Positions 1 through 8,832 of a stretch of DNA of 64,000 nucleotides are shown here, piece by piece (within the stretch, counting starts at the first letter, position 1; each line of letters opens with the position of its first letter). The stretch lies in contig NZ_QMEW01000007.1 in NCBI RefSeq assembly GCF_003284965.1, positions 1 through 64,000 on the forward strand, in the 5' to 3' direction. Under the pieces are notes generated by a model, which made no database searches, was not told where the DNA came from, and was given only the letters and a program-made list of their open reading frames with translations. Both the position numbers and the translations under genes were made by a program. The stretch comes from Mycolicibacterium sp. GF69. Its GTDB lineage: Bacteria; Actinomycetota; Actinomycetes; Mycobacteriales; Mycobacteriaceae.

Positions 1-342
1 GCCAGGTAGCCAGCGCTTCTTCTGCTCGTCGTTGGTCAGGTCCTTGAAGTACGGCCCGACGACGTCGTTGTGCAGGCTCAGCGCCGGTCCGTGCACTCCC
101 GACCTGGCGGTTTCCTCGTCGATGATCGCGTTGAACCGGAAGTCGTCGGATCCGCCGCCGCCGAACTCTTCGGGCATGTTGAACCCGATCAGGCCGTACT
201 TGCCCGCCGCGGTGTACGCCGACCGGTCGACGATGCGCTCGGTCTCCCACTTTTCCTGGTTGGGGACGAGTTCACGCTCGATGTACTCCCGCACCGTCTC
301 CCGGAACGCCTCGTGCTCGGCTTCGAAAATCGTTCTCTTCAC
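1..342 (-). CDS. Acyl-CoA dehydrogenase, N-terminal part (cut by window edge)
   Basis: Flavin-dependent acyl-CoA dehydrogenase, first step of a beta-oxidation cycle. Only the first 114 codons are in the window. The reading frame starts at a GTG whose first base is 342 and gives the typical N-terminal helical domain (EAFRETVREYIERELVP, then GLIGFNMPEEFGGGG, then a DDFRFNAIIDEETARSGVHG stretch). The start lies 5 bases after the stop of the enoyl-CoA hydratase, so it is probably the third gene of a thiolase-hydratase-dehydrogenase operon. The substrate cannot be told from the sequence, and the catalytic base is outside the window. Confidence 0.88.
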   Translation of the reverse strand, partial: MKRTIFEAEHEAFRETVREYIERELVPNQEKWETERIVDRSAYTAAGKYGLIGFNMPEEFGGGGSDDFRFNAIIDEETARSGVHGPALSLHNDVVGPYFKDLTNDEQKKRWLPG

Positions 343-347
343 TGTTC

Positions 348-1169
348 TTACTTGGCCTTCCAAACAGGCTGGCGCTTCTCGGCGAATGCCAGCGGTCCTT
401 CCTTGGCGTCCTGTGATCGGAGCACCGTTCCGATCTCACGCATGGTCCTCGACCAACCGCCCTCGTCTCCGGTGATCACGCCGTCGTCGACGCCCATCGC
501 CACTCTCTTGCTCGCCCACACCGCAAGCGGCGCATTGCAAGTGATGCGCTCCGCGAGTGCGAGCGCCGCGTCGACCGCGGTGCCGTCGGGCACGACCTCA
601 TTGATCAGTCCCCATTTCAGAGCGTCGGCCGACGACATCGGCTCACCGGTGAACAACAGTTCCATCGCGACCTTTCGGGGCAGATGATCGACGATGCGGA
701 ACACCCCGCCCGCAGCGGCGATGAGTCCCCGCTTGACTTCCGGCAGTCCGAATTTCGCGCGCTCCTCGGCGACCACCAAATCGCTGGCGAGCGCCAGTTC
801 GGTCCCGCCGCCCAGGGCGGTGCCGTTGACCGCGGCGATCGTCGGCTTGTCGATGTAATGCTGCACATAGCCGGCAAAGCCCCACTCGCCGTGCTCCGGG
901 TGAAACAGGCTCTCCCGCCGGGATATCGCCTTGAGATCGGCACCGGCACAGAAGGATTCACCGGCACCGGTGATGACCACCGCGCGCACCTCGGAATCGT
1001 TCTGCGCCTCCTGCAGCGCGTCGCCGACCGCGGTGCTGACAGCACTGTTGACGGCGTTGCGCGCTTCGGGTCGGTTGATCGTGATGAGCATGACGTTCCC
1101 GCGACGCTCGGTGAGCGCCGCGGATGCCGTCACAGCTCGTCCGACGATTATCTCTGAGGAGTCGGACAC
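348..1169 (-). CDS. Enoyl-CoA hydratase/isomerase (crotonase family)
   Basis: 273-residue crotonase that hydrates the 2-enoyl-CoA made by the dehydrogenase encoded next to it. The oxyanion-hole segments (SFCAGADLKAI and NGTALGGGTELALASD) are present. Both catalytic glutamates of true hydratases are kept, at about E124 (GGTELAL) and E144 (LPEVKRG), so hydratase activity is likelier than a non-hydratase crotonase role. The length is normal for the family. It starts 4 bases after the thiolase stop and ends 5 bases before the dehydrogenase start, a tight operon. Mycobacteria have about twenty echA paralogues and I cannot assign a number. Confidence 0.92.
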   Translation of the reverse strand: MSDSSEIIVGRAVTASAALTERRGNVMLITINRPEARNAVNSAVSTAVGDALQEAQNDSEVRAVVITGAGESFCAGADLKAISRRESLFHPEHGEWGFAGYVQHYIDKPTIAAVNGTALGGGTELALASDLVVAEERAKFGLPEVKRGLIAAAGGVFRIVDHLPRKVAMELLFTGEPMSSADALKWGLINEVVPDGTAVDAALALAERITCNAPLAVWASKRVAMGVDDGVITGDEGGWSRTMREIGTVLRSQDAKEGPLAFAEKRQPVWKAK

Positions 1170-1173
1170 TACG

Positions 1174-2319
1174 TCACAGCAACTCGAGGATGGTGGCGTT
1201 GGCTTGACCGCCGCCCTCGCACATCGTCTGCAGGCCGTACTTAATTCCGTTGTCCCGCATGTGGTAAAGCAGCGTGGTCATGATCCGCGCACCGGAACCG
1301 CCCAGCGGGTGACCGATCGCGATCGCACCGCCGTTGGGGTTCACCTTCTTCTCGTCCGCGCCGATGTCCTTGAGCCACGCCATCGGCACCGGGGCGAACG
1401 CCTCGTTGACCTCGAACGCACCGATGTCGTCGACGGACAGGCCGGAGCGCTTGAGCGCCTTCTGCGTGGCCGGGATCGGGGCCGTCAGCATGATCACCGG
1501 ATCGGCGCCGGCGAGCACCGCCGTGTGTACGCGCGCGAGTGGCTTGAGACCCAGTTCGTTGGCCTTCTCGGCCGACATGAACAGCAGCGCCGCCGAGCCG
1601 TCGGAAATCTGCGACGAGTTTCCGGCGTGGATCACGCCGTCCTCGCGGAAGGCCGGTTTGAGCTGGCCCATCTTCTCCAGGGTGGTGCCGCGGCGGATGC
1701 CCTCGTCCTTGAGAACGGTATTGCCCTCGTCATCCTTGATGCCGACGATCTGATCGTCGAACGCACCCGCATCCTGTGCGGCGGCGGCCTTTTCGTGCGA
1801 GTCGAGCGAGAACTGGTCGAGATCGGTGCGGCTCAAGCCCCACTGCTCGGCGATCATCTCCGCACCGATGCCCTGGTTCGGCGTCTGGCTGTAGCGGTTC
1901 TTGAAGCCGGCCGGGTACGGGTTGCCGCCGTTGGCCAGCGACGCGCCCATCGGCGTACGCGACATGGACTCGACGCCGCCTGCGACGACGACGTCGTAGT
2001 GGCCGGCCACCACGCCGGCGGCCGCGAAGTGCACAGACTGCTGGCTCGAACCGCACTGGCGGTCGACGGTGACACCGGGAACGGTCTCGGGCCAGCCGGC
2101 GGTCAGCAGCGCCGTGCGGCCGATGTCGAGAGCTTGCTCACCGGCCTGCATGACGCAGCCCCAGATCACGTCTTCGACGAGCGCGGGGTCGACGCCCGCG
2201 CGCTCCACCAGACCGTTGAGGACCTGCGCGGACAACTCCGCGGGGTGCACACCGGAAAGCCCTCCGTTGCGCTTGCCGACGGGCGACCGTACTGCCTCGA
2301 CGATGACGGCTTCAGCCAT
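1174..2319 (-). CDS. Acetyl-CoA acyltransferase (thiolase)
   Basis: 381-residue thiolase that cleaves 3-ketoacyl-CoA to acetyl-CoA and a shortened acyl-CoA, or condenses in reverse. The full catalytic set is visible: nucleophile C89 (DRQCGSSQQ), H337 (AIGHPLGGSGAR) and C367 (TMCEGGGQAN). The N-terminus VIVEAVRSPVGKRNGGLSG and the GNSSQISDGSAALLFM segment are typical. It is the first gene of the minus-strand operon and has a plausible promoter about 57-86 bases upstream. It belongs to the FadA-type degradative thiolases; which mycobacterial fadA paralogue it is cannot be fixed by eye. Confidence 0.93.
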   Translation of the reverse strand: MAEAVIVEAVRSPVGKRNGGLSGVHPAELSAQVLNGLVERAGVDPALVEDVIWGCVMQAGEQALDIGRTALLTAGWPETVPGVTVDRQCGSSQQSVHFAAAGVVAGHYDVVVAGGVESMSRTPMGASLANGGNPYPAGFKNRYSQTPNQGIGAEMIAEQWGLSRTDLDQFSLDSHEKAAAAQDAGAFDDQIVGIKDDEGNTVLKDEGIRRGTTLEKMGQLKPAFREDGVIHAGNSSQISDGSAALLFMSAEKANELGLKPLARVHTAVLAGADPVIMLTAPIPATQKALKRSGLSVDDIGAFEVNEAFAPVPMAWLKDIGADEKKVNPNGGAIAIGHPLGGSGARIMTTLLYHMRDNGIKYGLQTMCEGGGQANATILELL

Positions 2320-2375
2320 GACACTTCTCCTTCGAAGTCCGAGGATTCACCCGCATACGCGCGGGTCCACCCCCG

Positions 2376-2405
2376 AACGTAAACGAACAAGGTTTACTAG
2401 GTCAA
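2376..2405 (-). promoter_or_regulatory. Putative promoter and operator of the beta-oxidation operon
   Basis: Read on the minus strand there is TTGACC (2405-2400), an 18-base spacer and TACGTT (2381-2376), a reasonable -35/-10 pair for a sigma-A-like promoter about 57 bases before the thiolase start. Embedded in it is the inverted repeat GTAAAC-7-GTTTAC (2379-2397). The minus-strand word AGTAAACCTTGT (2398-2387) recurs with one change upstream of the gntR gene (5597-5586), which suggests one regulator for both. This is inference from sequence alone. Confidence 0.45.
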
Positions 2406-5400
2406 CCTACTGGTTGGTCAGGTAGAGCTTCCGCCATTGTGGCAGCCAGTGCGATGTGCCCCTCGAAGCCGAGATCATTGGCCATCCGACGGTAGCGGGC
2501 CACCAAATCGACGTAAGTAGTCATGTCACCGGCGGCCCGCGCCAGGACAGCCCTTAACCGCAGCAGCCAGATCTCGTTCACTACGAAACCCGGTTCGGTT
2601 GGGACGGCTGCGAGTCTGTCCACAACCGCTCGCGCCTCACACAGGTCGAGGTCGGAACCGCGACGCACGAACAGTTCCACCAACTGTCCTGCGATAGCGC
2701 CCTGCCAGATCGCCTCGTGCGCCCGGAAACATTCGTCGAAGGCTGAACGCGCCAGCGCGATCGCGCCGTCGACGTCTCCGCGACGGCACATCTCCCGCGC
2801 CAAGTGCATTTCGATCAACGGCACATTCTGGGGAATCGTGAGACCATGCCGCAAGACGGATTCATACAGCTCCTGCAAAATCCGGAACCCGATCTCGCGC
2901 TCCGAATCGGATCCGTAGCAAAGAACGGTGCCGCAGGCCGCTCGACCCAGGTCGACGGTGACCTGCTCACCGAATCGCTCAGCGGCCGAACGTATCTCGG
3001 TCACCATTTCAACCGCCGCGGCCTCGGGTAGCAGGACCCCATTCGGCAGTGCCATGAGATGGACGATCCAGAACGTCCCGGAGCGGAACTCCGCAGGCAC
3101 CGCCGCGATCGTCGCGAACGCGCGATCGAAATCGTCCCGCCAGCCGGGTAATCCTGTGCACCATCGGCCGGTGCCGCGAATCGCGAGTGCATTAGCCAGG
3201 GTGAGACCGAGATCAGTTCGTCGGGGGTGCCTTCACCATCGCCCATGTCGATCACTTGTTGAGCGAGCCGCAGAGCAGAGCTGATTTCGCCTGTCGCCAG
3301 GATCACGTTCAAGCTGGCGACGGAGAGTGCCACAGTCAAACCCGGATCGTCGATCGCTTCGAGAAGCCCGACCAGCTCCGTCGTGAAGCCCTTCGCTTCG
3401 CGGGGCCCCCTTTCGAGCTGTGTCGCGAGAGCCATTCCTGCTAGGCCGATCGCCAACGACCTGTCGTCGCCGGCGGCCGCACACAGCTCTCTGAGCTCGG
3501 CGAACTCCGCCTCTCCGTGGCCGCTTCGGATACGGTACTCGTGGGCGCAGAGGAGGGCCCGCGGCGCTATGCGCGCCGTCAGTCCATCCGCGTCATCGCC
3601 GGGCAGTCGGTCGGCGACATCTCTGGCACGCAGCCAACTCGCTTGCGCGGCAGCAAAATTGCGAAACGTCGACCAGGTCGCTGCGCGCATGTGCCAGCTG
3701 AACGCCGCGCGAAGCTCGCCTGCGGCCTCCAGGTGCTGAGCGATCAGTGCCGCGTTCTCGTCGGCCGTGCCGCGCACCTCGATCGCAGCGGCGAGTCGCC
3801 GATGCAGTTCGGCGCGATCGGACTTCAACTGCGATTCATACGCGACGGTGCGTGTCAGAGGATGCCTGAACGCATATTCGACGGACGGCGAGAAGCCCAC
3901 CTGATCCACCAGTTCTGCGGAGATCAACGGGGCCATGTCCGGCGCACCCACAAGCTCCGAAAGCAAACCGGCCTCGAACCGCATTCCGATGACGGACGCC
4001 GCAGTCAGCGTCCTCTTCGCGGCGACGGGCAGGCGATCGATGCGCGCGCTGATGGTCGACTGCAAGTTGGCCGGCACGTCTACGTCAGCGGCTTCGCCGC
4101 GAAGCACATATGAACCGGGCCGCCCTTCCATGACGTTGCGTTCGGCGAGGTCACGCACGATCTCTTCGGCGAAGAAGGGATTACCTGCGGCACGCGCCGC
4201 CACTCGCTCGACCAGCGTGGCCAGCGATGCATCGGTTCCCACCAGTTCCGCCGTCAACGCAGTGGTGTGGGCGTCGCTCAGGGGTCGCAACGCGATGGTG
4301 TGCGCGCCAGACACCCGCTGCAGGGCACCGTGGTATTCGGGGCGGTAGGTGATCAACATGAGCGACGGTGTCTGCGGGATGACGGCCATGAAGTCGGCGA
4401 GCATCGCTTCGCTCGCCGCGTCGATCCAGTGGGCGTCCTCGATGACGTACATCGCAGGCTGTCGTCCGCTGAGAGCGGCCGCATTGACCACCGCCGTCAG
4501 CCGCCTGCGCCACGCATCGGGTCCGATCTCGGGCGTGGCGATGTCGGGGTCGCCGACGCCGAGAAGGTCGTCGACGAGCAACAGGTCTTCCGGGCTGGCA
4601 TGCGGAAGTCGTTCCCGGATGACCGCTCGTGCCCGTCCGGCATCCATTCCGTCGATTCCGGTGTTCGCGCGCATCAACCGGGCGACAACGTGGAATGGAA
4701 CCTCAGCGGCATGCGACTCGCACTGCGTAACGCGAATCGGAACGCCCCGATCCGCCGCAGCTTTGGCGGTCTCTCGGACAAGTCGGCTCTTCCCGATGCC
4801 CGCCGATCCCACGATCGTGACCACGCACCCTGCGCCGCCGATCGCTTCGTCGAGGATCGCCGTAGCGGTGTGGAGCTCCCAGGTGCGCCCAACCAAGGCG
4901 GCTTCGCTGCGCGGCCGCGGATGATGCTCTCCGACACCAACCAGCCGGCGAGCCGTCGCCGGCCTGTCGCAGCCTTTGATGTGGACCTGTTCCGGCTCGC
5001 CGAGCGCCACGACGGCCTGGACCAGCCGTGCGGTCGACTCGCTGAGCATCACTGCGCCCGGCGGTGCGATGGACTCCATGCGTTGAGCCAGCCCGACTTG
5101 CTCACCGATTGACGTGTAACCCAATGCAGTAGAGCCGATTTCGCCTGCGATGACCTCGCCGGAGTTCAAGCCGATCCGAATCTGTAGCTCTGTGGCTGCT
5201 TGAATGTCCATAGCGGCCAGGCAGGCGCGAAAAGCGTGATCCTCCAGCGCAGTTGGCGCGCCGAACACGGCCATGATCCCATCGCCCGTGAACTTGTCCA
5301 CGGTGCCGCCGTAGCGTCGCACCACCGTCGCGGCCAAGTCGACGAGACCCGTCATGATCTCCCGCAGTCGCTCCGGCCCCACGGCTGCTGCGATGTCCAT

Positions 5401-5538
5401 CGAATGAACGACGTCGGCAAACAGCACCGTCACCTGCTTGTACTCCGCAGGGGCGGGACCGGTGATCGGCGCACCACACTCGAAGCAGAACTTGGCATTG
5501 TCCTGCACTTCGGTGGCGCACGCCCCACACGCCGGCAT
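2402..5538 (-). pseudogene. Class III cyclase-ATPase-TPR regulator, frameshifted
   Basis: The N-terminal frame starts at 5538 and encodes a double zinc ribbon (CGAC...CFECG, residues 4-22), a class III cyclase domain (about 33-200; metal aspartates D42 and D86, lysine K82), an AAA/NACHT-like ATPase (Walker A GSAGIGKS 244-251; IEDAHWID as Walker B) and a helical C-terminus. At 3199-3201 the frame runs into unrelated arginine/serine-rich residues, while the continuing homologous sequence (LANALAIRGTG..., GWRDDFDRAF, then MPAEFRSGTFW) lies in another frame down to the stop at 2402. Restoring one C in the CCC run gives SVSPLANALAIRG and a protein of about 1045 residues, a normal length for this family. 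The cyclase site has G149 where active cyclases carry the transition-state Asn; R153 is kept. It is divergent from gntR. It could be a real pseudogene or a homopolymer sequencing error. Confidence 0.8.
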
Positions 5539-5585
5539 GGTCGTTATGGTGTCACTTTTCGCGCCATTGACCGGTCCGAATGCTC

Positions 5586-5597
5586 ACATGGTTTACT
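5586..5597 (-). promoter_or_regulatory. Motif shared with the thiolase promoter
   Basis: The minus-strand word AGTAAACCATGT lies about 40 bases upstream of the gntR start. It differs at one of 12 positions from the word in the thiolase promoter (2398-2387). GntR/FadR-type regulators often control themselves and nearby fatty-acid genes, so this may be a binding half-site for the adjacent GntR. This is inferred from the shared sequence only. Confidence 0.35.
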
Positions 5598-5640
5598 GAG
5601 TTGCATAGCTGGCCGCCCGGTCGGCGGGAACGTCGTGGGA

Positions 5641-6438
5641 GTGGGAGTGGCTGGAAGTACACCGCTGGCGCCGATGATCGGCCCGGACGGCGTCGGGGCG
5701 GGGACAGCGGTTCGGTCCCCGAAGACGGCCGAGCTCGTCGCGGGAACACTGCGTCGGATGGTTGTCGACGGTCAGCTCAAAGACGGCGACTTCCTGCCCA
5801 ATGAAGCCGAGTTGATGGCCCACTTCGGGGTGAGCCGACCGACCCTGCGGGAGGCCGTGCGGGTACTGGAGTCAGAACGTCTGGTCGAGGTCCGCCGAGG
5901 CTCACGCACCGGCGCCCGCGTCCGGGTGCCCGGCCCCGAGATCGTCGCCCGCCCCGCCGGCCTGCTGCTCGAGTTGTCCGGCGCGACCATCGCCGACCTC
6001 ATGACCGCGCGAGCCGGCATCGAGCCGATGGCGGTGCGTCTGCTGGCCGAGTCCGGTTCCGCCGAAGCCTTCGACGAGCTCGACGAGCTGCTCGAAGAGC
6101 ATGTGCCATCGGGCTGGCGCAACGACACCCTCGCCGAGACCACAGGCGACTTCCATTTGCGCGTCGTCGAACTGTCGGGCAATGCGACGCTGTCCATCAT
6201 CGCGGGCATGCTCCAAGAGATCACCGTGCGGCACAACGCGTTCCTGTTCAAGGAGCAACGCCCGGTCTCGAAATCCGACTACGACAAGCTGATGCGTTCC
6301 TATCGGAAGCTGATGCAGTTGCTGCGATCCGGTGACGGCGCGGCCGCCGAAGCCCACTGGCGCAAGCACCTCGACACCGCGCGGGACCTACTGCTGCAGG
6401 GACTCGAGGACGTCAAGGTTCGCGACGTCATGGGTTAG
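5641..6438 (+). CDS. GntR-family transcriptional regulator (FadR/FCD type)
   Basis: DNA-binding regulator with an N-terminal winged helix (SPKTAELVAGTLRRMVVDG, then LPNEAELMAHFGVSRPTLREAVRVLESE, then the wing EVRRGSRTGARV) and a C-terminal all-helical FCD ligand domain (IADLMTARAGIEPMAVRLLAE, then ETTGDFHLRVVELSGN with the usual Asp/His metal-ligand pattern). The open frame extends far upstream, but similarity begins near the GTG at 5641; GTG 5635 and ATG 5674 are alternatives, with a GGGAA sequence at 5626-5630. It is divergent from the broken cyclase gene. Its stop overlaps the stop of the convergent DUF3556 gene in the tetramer TTAG. It may control the nearby beta-oxidation operon. Confidence 0.85.
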   Translation: MGVAGSTPLAPMIGPDGVGAGTAVRSPKTAELVAGTLRRMVVDGQLKDGDFLPNEAELMAHFGVSRPTLREAVRVLESERLVEVRRGSRTGARVRVPGPEIVARPAGLLLELSGATIADLMTARAGIEPMAVRLLAESGSAEAFDELDELLEEHVPSGWRNDTLAETTGDFHLRVVELSGNATLSIIAGMLQEITVRHNAFLFKEQRPVSKSDYDKLMRSYRKLMQLLRSGDGAAAEAHWRKHLDTARDLLLQGLEDVKVRDVMG

Positions 6439-8177
6439 GGCGCCGCGGTGCTGTCCTTCTGCCAGGTCACGTGCACCGGCACCGTGTCGTCCCACGGTTG
6501 GCGCGTCACCATGTCGGCGACCTTGATGTAGCCGCGTTCGAACTCGCCGGTCGCGGCGTCGACCAAGCGGTACTGCTGGGTCTGCCGGTGGATCGGTTGC
6601 CCGTCGATCAGCACCACGATGATCTCCCCCGGGTCGAACCGGCAGCGCTTCTGCAACGCGGCGATCAACTGTTCGTTGTGCATGTGGCCGTCGCCGAAGT
6701 TCCAACCGATCGCGGTGCTGCAGATGCGCTCACCGTCGGTGAGGACGTAGTCGTCCTCGTTGTGTCCGGTCATCGCCCGGTGCGCGAGGGTGAACATCGC
6801 GCGGCCGTGAGAGTTGAAGGCGCGAAACGCGTACCCCATGTAGAGATACATCTGGGCGGTTTCCGGGCTCCCGTAGTACCGCTCCATCTGCGCCTGGGGC
6901 ATGCTCGCGATCGAGACGATGTTCTCTTCGATCTTGGCCGCGCCCGACGGTTTCACGCACCACAGCCCGGTATCCCAGTTGCCCGCGTAATACCGCATGC
7001 CCGGCAGGAAGGACACCTTGCGCGGGAACAGGTTTCCGATCACCACGGTGCCCGCCACGACAGCGAACAACACGATCGGCCACGGACTCTGCAGGTCGCC
7101 GATACCGATTTCGGTGTGCCCGACGAACAGCGCCAGGACGGCGAACATCATGAAGACGTTCCACTCCAGCGGCACGCCCATCGGTATCGAGGACAGGATG
7201 CCGAAGTGGAACACCAGCATCACGAACGCGGCGATGTAGGTCGGCCAACCGCCGGGAGAGAAGAACAGTACGAGCGGGACCAGGCCTTCGATCGCCGTGC
7301 TGAAATGCGCCAGCCAGCGCGACGCCCGGCCGGGCCGCAGATCATCCGGAAAGCGTTCGAAGAACTTGCGTTTGAGCCACTTCGGCCGGAAGACGGGATT
7401 GTTGCTCATCATCGTGGAGATGACGAACGGGAAGTGTTTGTTGAGCTTCGATGTCGCGGCGCCGAGCCAGATCACCAGGCACACCAGTTTGGCCGCGATG
7501 ATGATGTCGGGTCCGGCAAACAGGAAGCACACCGCCAGGGAGGCATAGACCTCGCCGCGCGCGGCCAGGAAGATGACCTTGTCGCGCAGGCCGAGGATGG
7601 CCAGAACGCCGAGAATCGCTGCGATCTGCCACACCGGCAGCACCCCGACCGTGGTGTTCAGTTCGGGTATCGGCCCCGTGCCGTCGGAGAACAGCGCCAC
7701 GACGAGCAGCACCAGCAGTGCTGCGTACAGCAGCGCGTCGAATGGCGTGCGGGTGTCCCCTCGGGTGAGCGGGATGCGCGTCGGCCACGGTGGTAGCCGG
7801 ATCGTGTTGGGCCGCAACCAGTACAGGATCGAGCCCATCGGCGGGAAGAAGCGGTTGTTGAGCGGTCCGAAGCCGCAGCCGAGGCCGATGACCTCGAACA
7901 GCATCGTGTACAGCACGACCTTCTCGAACACGATCGGCTCGTTGTACCAGGAGGCGACGTTGGTGAACCCGTCGATCCCCGTGGTGGTCAGGACGACCAG
8001 CCAGGCACCCAGGAAGTAGAGCGCAATCTTGACGACGTAGAAGAGGTGCAGGACGACCGGCGTCCCGAACCCCACCTCGGCCCAGTGCCGGGCCATCGGC
8101 ACGATCTTCTGCGCGCGTGTGCCCTTGTTCCACTCCTCGAAGTCGACTACGGGCGCATCCTGCTTCAAGAACCCCAT
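6435..8177 (-). CDS. DUF3556-like polytopic membrane protein, KstR-linked
   Basis: 580-residue membrane protein. The first 380 residues hold many hydrophobic helices (for example LFYVVKIALYFLGAWLVVLT, YAALLVLLVVALF, IAAFVMLVFHFGIL, WPIVLFAVVAGTVVIGNLF), followed by a soluble C-terminal region of about 190 residues (GMRYYAGNWDTGLWC, FNSHGRAMFTLAHRAM, WNFGDGHMHNE). Length and layout fit the mycobacterial transmembrane family DUF3556; I assign this from memory without a search. The histidine-rich GDGHMHNE and RAFNSHGRAM segments might be catalytic or binding. A perfect KstR-consensus palindrome lies 13 bases before the start, so a role in steroid metabolism is inferred. No function is known to me. 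Confidence 0.85.
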   Translation of the reverse strand: MGFLKQDAPVVDFEEWNKGTRAQKIVPMARHWAEVGFGTPVVLHLFYVVKIALYFLGAWLVVLTTTGIDGFTNVASWYNEPIVFEKVVLYTMLFEVIGLGCGFGPLNNRFFPPMGSILYWLRPNTIRLPPWPTRIPLTRGDTRTPFDALLYAALLVLLVVALFSDGTGPIPELNTTVGVLPVWQIAAILGVLAILGLRDKVIFLAARGEVYASLAVCFLFAGPDIIIAAKLVCLVIWLGAATSKLNKHFPFVISTMMSNNPVFRPKWLKRKFFERFPDDLRPGRASRWLAHFSTAIEGLVPLVLFFSPGGWPTYIAAFVMLVFHFGILSSIPMGVPLEWNVFMMFAVLALFVGHTEIGIGDLQSPWPIVLFAVVAGTVVIGNLFPRKVSFLPGMRYYAGNWDTGLWCVKPSGAAKIEENIVSIASMPQAQMERYYGSPETAQMYLYMGYAFRAFNSHGRAMFTLAHRAMTGHNEDDYVLTDGERICSTAIGWNFGDGHMHNEQLIAALQKRCRFDPGEIIVVLIDGQPIHRQTQQYRLVDAATGEFERGYIKVADMVTRQPWDDTVPVHVTWQKDSTAAP

Positions 8178-8189
8178 GACACCACAGAC

Positions 8190-8203
8190 TAGAACGTGTT
8201 CTA
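8190..8203. promoter_or_regulatory. KstR-type operator (perfect palindrome)
   Basis: TAGAACGTGTTCTA matches the KstR consensus TNNAACNNGTTNNA at all fixed positions and is a perfect palindrome, extended by one pair to CTAG...CTAG (8189-8204). It sits 13 bases upstream of the DUF3556 gene start on the minus strand. KstR is the TetR-family repressor of cholesterol catabolism in mycobacteria. Binding here is predicted. Confidence 0.78.
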
Positions 8204-8239
8204 GCTACGCCGGGAGGGGTTCGCGTTGTCGGTGCGCCG

Positions 8240-8776
8240 TCAGGCCGCGTCGGTCTTGGCGGGCGGCCGGTAGAAGATCGCCAGCTGTCCGATACCGCCG
8301 AGGAGGCCCAGGCCCAGCGCGATCGCCAAGCCGCACCATCCGTGTAGCAGGTCGGCGAACCCACTGTCACTGAACAGCACGTAGTCGAGGCTGTACTTGC
8401 CCGCGCCGATGGTCGCGATCGCCAGCGCCGTCGTCGCCAGGATCAAGTTGTACTCCCAGCCCTCCTTGACGATGAAGAAGCCGTTCGCCCGGTGCACGGT
8501 CCACGCTGCGACGAGCATCAGCGCCACGAACCCTGCTGCTGGAATCGGGGTGAGCAGGCCTACCGCCAGACCGATACCAGCGGCCATCTCCGTCGTCGCG
8601 GCCACCCGTGCGTGAAAGGTGCCCGGCTTCATGCCGATGCTCTCGAACCAGCCGGCGGTGCCTGGAATCCGCCCGCCGCCGAAGAACTTGTTATAGCCGT
8701 GCGCGGCCATCGTCACGCCCAGCACTACTCGCAGGAACAGCAACCCGAAATCCAACGCTGAGTCGTAGGCAGTCAT
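8240..8776 (-). CDS. DoxX family membrane protein
   Basis: 178-residue protein with four predicted membrane segments typical of DoxX: FGLLFLRVVLGVTMAAHGYNKFFGGG near the N-terminus, then AATTEMAAGIGLAVGLL, GFVALMLVAAWTVHR, LILATTALAIATIGAG and LAIALGLGLLGGIGQLAIFY. The HGYNKFFG and GMKPGTFHARVAATTEM patterns are characteristic. The ATG at 8776 is chosen because the family N-terminus begins there, although the frame is open further upstream. DoxX proteins are linked to redox and thiol homeostasis in mycobacteria; the role of this copy is unknown. It is the gene upstream of DUF3556 on the same strand, 62 bases apart. Confidence 0.88.
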   Translation of the reverse strand: MTAYDSALDFGLLFLRVVLGVTMAAHGYNKFFGGGRIPGTAGWFESIGMKPGTFHARVAATTEMAAGIGLAVGLLTPIPAAGFVALMLVAAWTVHRANGFFIVKEGWEYNLILATTALAIATIGAGKYSLDYVLFSDSGFADLLHGWCGLAIALGLGLLGGIGQLAIFYRPPAKTDAA

Positions 8777-8832
8777 GCAACAAAATCTAGGCCATGTGTT
8801 AAGCCGATGCCCAGCCCCCTCCACCCGAGAAC

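Noticed and set aside
931..2382. 483-codon plus-strand frame
   Set aside because: Antisense shadow of the thiolase gene in high-GC DNA; Arg/His-rich sequence without family motifs.
5200..5640. N-terminal extension of the GntR regulator
   Set aside because: The open frame runs through the divergent cyclase gene and shows no GntR similarity before about 5641.
6471..7796. 441-codon plus-strand frame
   Set aside because: Antisense to the DUF3556 gene, composition dominated by Arg/His/Asp/Gln; no motif.
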